Source: Comamonadaceae bacterium
Lineage (GTDB): Bacteria; Pseudomonadota; Gammaproteobacteria; Burkholderiales; Burkholderiaceae_C
DNA: 64,000 bases
Direction: 5' to 3'
Assembly: GCA_027488985.1 (NCBI GenBank)
Contig: JAIYAR010000006.1
Location: 115,750-179,749, forward strand
The position numbers and the translations under genes are program-made. The notes beneath the pieces are model-generated. The model searched no databases. It was not told the DNA's origin and saw nothing but the letters and a program-made list of their open reading frames with translations. Below, one piece after another: positions 58,755 to 64,000 of the stretch; position 1 is the first letter of the stretch, and each line of letters opens with the position of its first letter.

Positions 58755-59660
58755 TTACGCGGCCTTCTTGGGCATCTGTTCAATCCATTCGCGCGGCGCC
58801 ATGGGAAAGCCCAAACGCTCCCTGCTTTCGTAGTAGGCCTGCGCCACACTGCGAGCCAGATTGCGGATGCGGCCGATGTAGGCAGCACGCTCAGTCACGC
58901 TGATGGCCCCCCGGGCGTCCAACAGGTTGAAGCTGTGGGCACATTTGAGTACTTGCTCGTAGGCGGGCAACGCAAGCTGCTGCTCCATCAGGTATTTGGC
59001 TTGCTTTTCGTGCGCGTTGAAGGCGGTGAACAGAAAGTCGGCGTCACTGTGCTCGAAGTTGTAGGTGGACTGTTCCACTTCGTTCTGGTGGTAGACGTCA
59101 CCGTACTTCATGGTTTCTGTCCACTGCAGGTTGTAGACGTTGTCCACACCTTGCAGGTACATGGCCAAGCGCTCAAGGCCGTAGGTAATCTCACCAGTGG
59201 CGGGTTTGCAGTCGATACCGCCTACCTGCTGGAAGTAGGTGAACTGGGTGACTTCCATGCCGTTGAGCCAGACTTCCCAGCCGAGGCCCCATGCGCCCAA
59301 GGTGGGATTTTCCCAGTCGTCTTCCACAAAGCGGATGTCGTTTTTCTTAAGGTCAAAGCCCAGCGCTTCGAGAGATCCGAGGTATAGCTCCAGGATGTTG
59401 GCCGGCGCGGGCTTGAGCACCACCTGATATTGGTAGTAGTGCTGCAGTCGGTTGGGGTTCTCGCCGTAGCGGCCATCTTTGGGGCGGCGGCTGGGCTGCA
59501 CGTATGCAGCCTTCCAAGGCTCCGGGCCGATAGCGCGCAAAAAGGTGGCTGTGTGCGAAGTGCCTGCACCTACTTCCATGTCATAAGGCTGCAGGAGCGC
59601 ACAACCCTGACGGTCCCAGTAGTCCTGAAGGCGAAGAATGATTTGCTGAAAAGTAAGCAT
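58755..59660 (-). CDS. glyQ: Glycyl-tRNA synthetase alpha subunit
   Basis: The catalytic class II subunit, 301 residues. Motif regions are visible in [76 protein letters not shown], and [45 protein letters not shown]. It attaches glycine to tRNA-Gly together with GlyS. The ATG at 59660 is the family start. The 118 bases between it and the upstream lnt gene should include its promoter; I see no T-box or other leader element there. Confidence 0.97.
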   Translation of the reverse strand: MLTFQQIILRLQDYWDRQGCALLQPYDMEVGAGTSHTATFLRAIGPEPWKAAYVQPSRRPKDGRYGENPNRLQHYYQYQVVLKPAPANILELYLGSLEALGFDLKKNDIRFVEDDWENPTLGAWGLGWEVWLNGMEVTQFTYFQQVGGIDCKPATGEITYGLERLAMYLQGVDNVYNLQWTETMKYGDVYHQNEVEQSTYNFEHSDADFLFTAFNAHEKQAKYLMEQQLALPAYEQVLKCAHSFNLLDARGAISVTERAAYIGRIRNLARSVAQAYYESRERLGFPMAPREWIEQMPKKAA

Positions 59661-59778
59661 GGTGTGAGTGCAATCTCCGGCTCCGAGCCGGTGCAGGGCA
59701 AGCTGCGTTCAAGTAAACCTCGCATTTTACGGGGGCGGAGGTGGTTCTCCAGCCACGCACTGCTGCATGCGGCAAGCT

Positions 59779-61341
59779 TTAGGCAGGCTTGCGTTTGTAG
59801 AAGGTGACAGCCACCACCGCCAATGCGACGATCCAGAGTGGCCAAAGCCCGAAACGAGAGGCCCACCACGCAAACGGCGTCATGCCCGTGCGGCCTTGCA
59901 CCTGTCCGTGCAACACGCCACGGGTGAGAGGGGGCAGCATTTCAATCACTTTCCCCTTATGGGAGAGGATAGCGGTGGCGCCGGTATTCGTGGCCCGCAC
60001 AAAGGGCCGTTGGAACTCAAGGGCTCGCACCCGTGAGATGTTGAGATGCTGCTGGAGCGCGACTGTGTCGTTGAACCAGCCGAGGTTGCTGACGTTTGCA
60101 AATATGGTGGGTGCCGTCGCGGGGTCTACAAACCTTGTGGCTAACTCTTCACCGTATAGGTCTTCATAGCAGATGTTTGGGGCGACGCGTTCACCGCGGA
60201 CAGGCAAGGAAGCCTGCCCCAGAGGCCCACGGTTGAAGTCGCCCAGAGGAATATTCATTAGTTGGGTGAACCACTTGAACAGCGGCGGGATGAACTCTCC
60301 GAAGGGCACCAGATGGTGCTTATCGTATTGCCAGATCTTCTGTGCCCCAGGCGTGATTCCAATCACCGAGTTGGTGTATCCGGCCTTGAAGCTTCCCAAT
60401 GGAATGCCGATCAAGGCGGATTGCGTACCCTGGGTGAATCTGTCAGTCATGGTGTCCCAATATCCATCAGGTAACTGTTGTGGCAACAGGGGGATTGCTG
60501 TTTCCGGTGCTACCACCAAGTCGCCGGTGCTTTGACTCAAAACATCCCGATACCATCGCAAGGCGACAGGCACGCCACTCCCTGTTTCGAACTTCTCGTC
60601 CTGTGGAATGTTGCCTTGGAGAAGGGTAACTTGCAGGGTGTTGGTCGGGGACGTGAATTCGTTCAAACGATCGGGCAGCACTGAGGGGATGCAAAGCACG
60701 GCGCTGACCAAGGCGGCAGCTACCCATGTGCGCTGGATCCACGCGCGGGCCCAGACTGCCGCCCAGACAGCAGCCAAACCCGAGACCCCATAACTGCCGA
60801 CCCACGGCAGGTAAGCAGATAACGGCCCATCGACATGCGCGTAACCCACTGCACCCCAGCCGAAACCGGTCAACCAAGTACCGCGCGCCATTTCCGCCAT
60901 CAGCCAGGAGGATGCAAACGCTGCGATGGCCAAGGTGCTGAGTCTCGGACACCACTTTCGCCAAGCCCAAACGGCGAAAGCGTAATAGCCGCCCAATGCT
61001 GCTGCGAGTGCTACCACTGCAGCGATAGCCAGCAACGCTGGTAAGCCGCCATAGGTGTGCATGGCGACATAAAGCCACCAAAAGGTGGTGGACAGCCATA
61101 GCGTCGCGAATGCCCACGCCAGTCTGGCCGCAGAGGCGGGGGTTGTCGCCTGTGTCAAAACCACCATGAAGGCCGCCATCGCCGCCGTTTGCAAAGGCCA
61201 GAATGTTTGGCCTTGCACAAAACCAGCGTCAAATGGCCATCCAACGCTTATGGAATGGGCGACAGCAGCTATCAAAACAATAGCAAACAGAGGTAGCTCG
61301 CTAGATACTGCACGCCCATCCCCTGACGACATGCGATTCAT
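59779..61341 (-). CDS. lnt: Apolipoprotein N-acyltransferase with repeat-encoded first helix
   Basis: Lnt adds the third acyl chain to the N-terminal Cys of lipoproteins in the inner membrane. It has 520 residues with about six N-terminal helices and a nitrilase domain whose catalytic triad is Glu in VVAPETAIPL, Lys in YDKHHLVPFGEF and Cys in APNICYEDLYGEE. The ATG at 61341 shares its A with the corC stop. The first helix (residues about 15-35, LFAIVLIAAVAHSISVGWPF) is encoded by a nearly full-length family 1 hairpin repeat at 61236-61296. The corC-lnt pair is a conserved arrangement. Confidence 0.95.
   Translation of the reverse strand: MNRMSSGDGRAVSSELPLFAIVLIAAVAHSISVGWPFDAGFVQGQTFWPLQTAAMAAFMVVLTQATTPASAARLAWAFATLWLSTTFWWLYVAMHTYGGLPALLAIAAVVALAAALGGYYAFAVWAWRKWCPRLSTLAIAAFASSWLMAEMARGTWLTGFGWGAVGYAHVDGPLSAYLPWVGSYGVSGLAAVWAAVWARAWIQRTWVAAALVSAVLCIPSVLPDRLNEFTSPTNTLQVTLLQGNIPQDEKFETGSGVPVALRWYRDVLSQSTGDLVVAPETAIPLLPQQLPDGYWDTMTDRFTQGTQSALIGIPLGSFKAGYTNSVIGITPGAQKIWQYDKHHLVPFGEFIPPLFKWFTQLMNIPLGDFNRGPLGQASLPVRGERVAPNICYEDLYGEELATRFVDPATAPTIFANVSNLGWFNDTVALQQHLNISRVRALEFQRPFVRATNTGATAILSHKGKVIEMLPPLTRGVLHGQVQGRTGMTPFAWWASRFGLWPLWIVALAVVAVTFYKRKPA
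61236..61296 (-). repeat. Family 1 hairpin repeat inside lnt
   Basis: On the - strand TTTGCTATTGTTTTGATAGC, TGCTGTCGCCCATTCCATAA and GCGTTGGATGGCCATTTGA, matching the 49688 copy along its length apart from a two-base insertion. It encodes the first transmembrane helix. Confidence 0.85.
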
Positions 61342-62216
61342 CAAGCCGGTAGCACGGTGTCGGGCGTATAGGACACTTTGAACCACTTCACGGCACCGCC
61401 TTTGGTGTGCAGCACCACAAAGTCGAGCCCGCTCAAACTGTGACGCTCACCGCGCTTGGGAACATGACCCATTTCGTGAGCGATCAGGCCACCGATAGTG
61501 TCGAAGTTGTTGTCAGGGTCGGAGGCCTGCATAGTGACCGTAAAGGCCTCGTTGATGCGCTCAAGGGGCGTATCGCCGCTGACCCGGTACGTTTTGTCTG
61601 CTAGGGCGAAGATGTCGCCTTCGTCCTCGGCGATATCGAACTCGTCTTCGATCTCGCCGACGATTTGTTCGAGTACATCTTCAATCGTGATCAACCCCGC
61701 GACGCGTCCGAACTCGTCAATGACGATCGCAAGATGGTTGCGGTTCCCGCGAAAATCCCGCAGCAAGTCATTCAGGCCTTTGGATTCAGGTACAAAAACT
61801 GCCGGGCGCAACAATGCTCGGATGTTCAGCTCTGGAGCGCGCTGCAGTTTCAGCAAGTCCTTGGCCATCAATATGCCGATGATGTTTTCGCGCTCGCCGT
61901 CATAAACAGGAAAGCGGGAATGCGCAGTGTCGATCACCGCATGCATCAGTACATCCGACGGGGATTGAATATCCAACAGATCCATTCGTGTCGCTGGCAC
62001 CATGACGTCTCCAGCGGTCATGTCCGCCATACGGATAACGCCTTCCAACATGACCCGCGACTCAGCACCGATGATGTTGTTGTCCTCTGCCTCCGCAAGG
62101 GTTTCTATCAACTCCGCAGTGGAGTCTGGGCCGGGATGAATGAACTCGGCTAGTTTCTGGAGGAAGGTGCGCTTATCTTCTTTCTCAAAACTTCGCGCGG
62201 GATGCGGGTCTGACAC
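61341..62216 (-). CDS. corC: CorC/HlyC-type CBS domain protein
   Basis: A cytoplasmic 291-residue protein with two CBS domains (about 70-195, VMVPATRMDLLDIQSPSDVLMHAV and IVIDEFGRVAGLITIEDVLEQIVGEIEDEFD) and a C-terminal CorC_HlyC domain (TYRVSGDTPLERINEAF, TIGGLIAHEMGHVPKRGE). CorC is linked to magnesium and cobalt efflux. There are no membrane segments, unlike long YfjD-type relatives. The start is GTG at 62216. It overlaps lnt by one base, an arrangement common in proteobacteria. Confidence 0.95.
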   Translation of the reverse strand: MSDPHPARSFEKEDKRTFLQKLAEFIHPGPDSTAELIETLAEAEDNNIIGAESRVMLEGVIRMADMTAGDVMVPATRMDLLDIQSPSDVLMHAVIDTAHSRFPVYDGERENIIGILMAKDLLKLQRAPELNIRALLRPAVFVPESKGLNDLLRDFRGNRNHLAIVIDEFGRVAGLITIEDVLEQIVGEIEDEFDIAEDEGDIFALADKTYRVSGDTPLERINEAFTVTMQASDPDNNFDTIGGLIAHEMGHVPKRGERHSLSGLDFVVLHTKGGAVKWFKVSYTPDTVLPA

Positions 62217-62301
62217 TAGGGTTGTGCCTCGGAGGGCGATGATTTCGAAGCCTCAAGGATAGCGGATTTGCATTTCACTCAAGATTCGCGGTCTCAAAGC
62301 A

Positions 62302-63006
62302 CTAAGGCGAACAGACTTTGTTTGCCGAGAGGACACGTTGCCTCAAGGTTTGAAAACTCGAGAGGAAACCACAAAAGACTCTTGTTTGCGCCTTTGCGTT
62401 GTAGAGAAGATTTGCCCAGTACTCCTCAAACAACTCGCGGAGTTGGGACTCCATATCAGGCCGTGGTAGCTTGAGATAGGCCTCTGACTCCGGCCCACGA
62501 CGATGTACCGTCGCACCACGCTTGCGAGCGATAGCCAACATCGCTGCGTTTTCGGCCAATGCCTGAATCTGCAGAACCTCAACACCTTCATTGCGCGCAT
62601 GAAGTGCTGCGCGCTCATAGAGCCGTCCGCCCACGCCCTTCCCTCGGAGGGATGGATTCACGGAAACACCAAAATCCGCCACTGAGTTGCCAGCAGCGTC
62701 TCTACACATCGCCAAATGAGCCATCCCGACGATCTCCAACCGGTGGTTGAACACCCCGAATACCGCGTCGTTGACAAAGTCCAAACGCTCAATATAGGAC
62801 TCGATTTGCTGATCGTTCGCCACGTATCCAAACCGAAGGTACCGGTCTGAGGTCTCCAGGGCCAACAGATGTCGCAAAAGACGCTTCCGATGATTGGGCC
62901 CGAGTACGCGTATGTTTAAAAAATGTACACCTGAAGGCGAAGAAACCGCACGAGTACCTGCATCCTGTGTTGAGGTGTCGTCGAAACTGTAGAGGTTTGC
63001 GGTCAT
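62302..63006 (-). CDS. GNAT family N-acetyltransferase
   Basis: A 234-residue acetyltransferase with the GNAT core in the middle: FVNDAVFGVFNHRLEIVGMAHLAM, the acetyl-CoA site VNPSLRGKGVGGRLYERAALHARN near residue 125, and LAENAAMLAIARKRGATVHR. The flanking N- and C-terminal parts have no recognised domain. The acceptor is not known. The ATG at 63006 is consistent with a hydrophilic start. It is divergent from the gene at 63108, sharing a 101-base intergenic region, and lies 85 bases upstream of corC, so it is probably a separate transcript. Confidence 0.9.
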   Translation of the reverse strand: MTANLYSFDDTSTQDAGTRAVSSPSGVHFLNIRVLGPNHRKRLLRHLLALETSDRYLRFGYVANDQQIESYIERLDFVNDAVFGVFNHRLEIVGMAHLAMCRDAAGNSVADFGVSVNPSLRGKGVGGRLYERAALHARNEGVEVLQIQALAENAAMLAIARKRGATVHRRGPESEAYLKLPRPDMESQLRELFEEYWANLLYNAKAQTRVFCGFLSSFQTLRQRVLSANKVCSP

Positions 63007-63070
63007 AGCAACACTATAAGGGTTTTCCCTAGTTTTTTGTAGCTCAATGGCTCTAATCTCGAAATTGGAG

Positions 63071-63100
63071 TTGGTGCCCCAGAACAGATGTTCCTACACT
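63071..63100 (+). promoter_or_regulatory. Candidate sigma70 promoter of the gene at 63108
   Basis: TTGGTG at 63071-63076 and TACACT at 63095-63100 are separated by 18 bases. The likely transcript start would be at about 63107, that is at the ATG at 63108, and no ribosome binding site is visible, so the message may be leaderless. The box match is moderate. Confidence 0.4.
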
Positions 63101-63107
63101 GATCGGT

Positions 63108-63818
63108 ATGGAAACAGTTCGCGGAAAGCAACATATCAGGCAAGCGCTAGCCGAGGTCGAGTCGTTGAGGTCAAAGGTCGAGGAGCTCCCGGAACATCTT
63201 TTGGCGCTGGGGTTGGTGAAGCGATACCAATGTGTCCGCTTTGAAGCCACGTACAGCGACCTAATTTCCACATCAAGCTACGGACCAGCCTGTCGTTTCT
63301 TTCTCGACGAGCTATACAGTCCAAAGGACTTCAGTCAGCGGGACGCTGAGTTTTCGCGTATCGCCGGAACGATCGAACGTATCTTTCCGCGATCAATTGT
63401 CGAAGTAGCATGCCGCCTGGCGGAGCTTCATGCCCTCACTGAAAAGTTGGACGTTGCAATGGCTGCGTCAATAATGGAACTGCAACAACTTGAAGCGGAC
63501 ACCCCCTACCTAAACGATGCTATCTATCGCGCTGCGTGGCGCCATATTGGCCGTACTAAAGAACGTAGGCACCAACTAGAGAGCGTTTTGCTCCTGGGCA
63601 ACAGTTTAGGCAAAGTCACAAAAGTACCGGGCATCAGATTCACTCTGCGAGCCATGCGACGACCCGCCGCCGCCGCACATCTATCGAACCTTCAAATGTT
63701 CCTGGAAAAAGGCTTCGATACATTTGCAGCAATGGCCAAAAGAGCAGAGTCTGTCCAACACTTCCTGGAAGTCATAGAGCAACGGGAATCCAGTTGGATA
63801 GAGCGAATGACTCAGTAA
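63108..63818 (+). CDS. Conserved hypothetical protein
   Basis: A 236-residue soluble protein of no family I can name. It is alpha-helical, with a distinctive segment ATYSDLISTSSYGPACRFFLDELYSPKDFSQRDAEF (about 47-83) that looks conserved, then AELHALTEKLDVAMAASIM and a C-terminal helix KAVE-like FDTFAAMAKRAESVQHFLEVIEQRE. There is no signal peptide or membrane helix. The ATG at 63108 follows directly on a promoter-like sequence without a ribosome binding site. Codon use appears somewhat less GC-biased than in neighbouring genes. It ends 27 bases before a bidirectional terminator shared with the rRNA operon. Confidence 0.7.
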   Translation: METVRGKQHIRQALAEVESLRSKVEELPEHLLALGLVKRYQCVRFEATYSDLISTSSYGPACRFFLDELYSPKDFSQRDAEFSRIAGTIERIFPRSIVEVACRLAELHALTEKLDVAMAASIMELQQLEADTPYLNDAIYRAAWRHIGRTKERRHQLESVLLLGNSLGKVTKVPGIRFTLRAMRRPAAAAHLSNLQMFLEKGFDTFAAMAKRAESVQHFLEVIEQRESSWIERMTQ

Positions 63819-63844
63819 GTCGGCAAGCGGCAAATTTACAGACG

Positions 63845-63880
63845 AAAAAAAACCCTACCGAATCCGGTAGGGTTTTTTCG
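63845..63880. terminator. Bidirectional rho-independent terminator
   Basis: A perfect ten-base stem AACCCTACCG/CGGTAGGGTT with loop AATC (63851-63874) is flanked by A-runs on the left and T-runs on the right, so it works on both strands. It ends the rRNA operon on the - strand, just beyond the 5S gene, and the gene at 63108-63818 on the + strand. Confidence 0.92.
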
Positions 63881-63888
63881 ACTGTAAT

Positions 63889-64000
63889 AGCCTGACGATG
63901 TCCTACTTTCACACGGGGATCCGCACTATCATCGGCGCTGACTCGTTTCACTGTCCTGTTCGGGATGGGAAGGAGTGGTACCAAGTCGCTATGGTCGTCA
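63889..64000 (-). rRNA. rrf: 5S ribosomal RNA (5' end beyond or at window edge)
   Basis: The - strand carries typical betaproteobacterial 5S sequence: GACCATAGCGACTTGGTACC near the 5' end, TCCCATCCCGAACAGGACAG, the CGCCGATGATAGTGCGG region and a 3' end GTAGGACATCGTCAGGC that pairs with the 5' end. A few 5' bases probably lie outside the window. It indicates the end of an rRNA operon that continues to the right. Confidence 0.95.

Noticed and set aside
59661-59778. T-box or tRNA-like leader before glyQ
   Set aside because: No specifier stem, T-box sequence or cloverleaf is visible; tRNA synthetase T-boxes are also not expected in proteobacteria.
62268-62474. Small + strand open frame over the GNAT gene 3' end
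   Set aside because: No ribosome binding site or family features, and overlaps a credible gene on the other strand.

Overview
The window looks like chromosomal DNA of a betaproteobacterium of the family Comamonadaceae (Rhodoferax/Curvibacter/Acidovorax-like). This is inferred from high-GC coding DNA packed on both strands, a leucine-degradation (liu) gene set with a MerR-type LiuR and its palindromic operator, a thiC-thiO-thiS-thiG-thiDE thiamine operon behind a TPP riboswitch, a tandem-fused UvrA, and a dispersed hairpin repeat that I associate with this family. I see no prophage, IS element, CRISPR array or plasmid gene. No gene-free stretch exceeds 300 bases; the longest is the 210-base thiC leader.

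Layout. 1-2915 (+): the 3' part of prfC, a HAD phosphatase and an MFS exporter. 2947-17747 (mostly -): a secreted protein with a lysine-rich tail, an acetylpolyamine amidohydrolase/HDAC-like enzyme, a PPC/DUF296 protein, a MurA family member with Asp in place of the catalytic Cys, an alpha/beta hydrolase, a four-gene Spy-like/two-component operon, a 2122-residue double UvrA and two small proteins. 17844-22166 (-): an MHS-type transporter, a DsbA-fold isomerase, a YbaK-DUF1289 fusion and HMG-CoA lyase. 22282-26760 (+): a five-gene operon bioM-bioN-bioY-acyl-CoA ligase-thiolase. 26757-33424 (-): a nitroreductase, a 2-hydroxyacid dehydrogenase and the methylcrotonyl-CoA carboxylase genes liuD and liuB, split by an unrelated hydrolase and a relic of a liuD start. 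33546-41870: an AraC regulator (+), metabolic genes on the - strand, and an HtrA-type protease (+). 41857-47828 (-): the thiamine operon. 47853-54189 (-): aceK, carbonic anhydrase, an LtaS-like membrane enzyme, liuA and liuR with its operator. 54258-63006 (-): a metalloprotease, plsC, gmhB, glyS, glyQ, lnt, corC and a GNAT protein. 63108-63818 (+): a gene of unknown function. 63845-64000: the terminator and 5S rRNA of an rRNA operon that enters from the right on the - strand.

Functional links. liuA, liuB, liuD and HMG-CoA lyase take isovaleryl-CoA to acetoacetate and acetyl-CoA. The thiolase at 39046-40227 shares a LiuR-type palindrome with liuR and would handle acetoacetyl-CoA. BioMNY imports the biotin that LiuD needs. 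The two genes coupled to bioY resemble the yhfT-yhfS pair next to a bioY paralogue in the Bacillus subtilis biotin regulon.

The most unusual content is not a gene. Three families of palindromic repeat lie partly inside protein-coding sequence, in frame. Family 1 is a roughly 55-bp double hairpin with about 14 copies. Family 2 has four copies, all inside uvrA. Family 3 has two copies, in thiG and in the AraC regulator, with an identical 47-bp core encoding [16 protein letters not shown] in both. In families 2 and 3 the core is conserved, while the flanking arms differ from copy to copy yet remain complementary to each other within each copy. This suggests that the elements spread as peptide-encoding palindromes, or that their arms are renewed by template switching.
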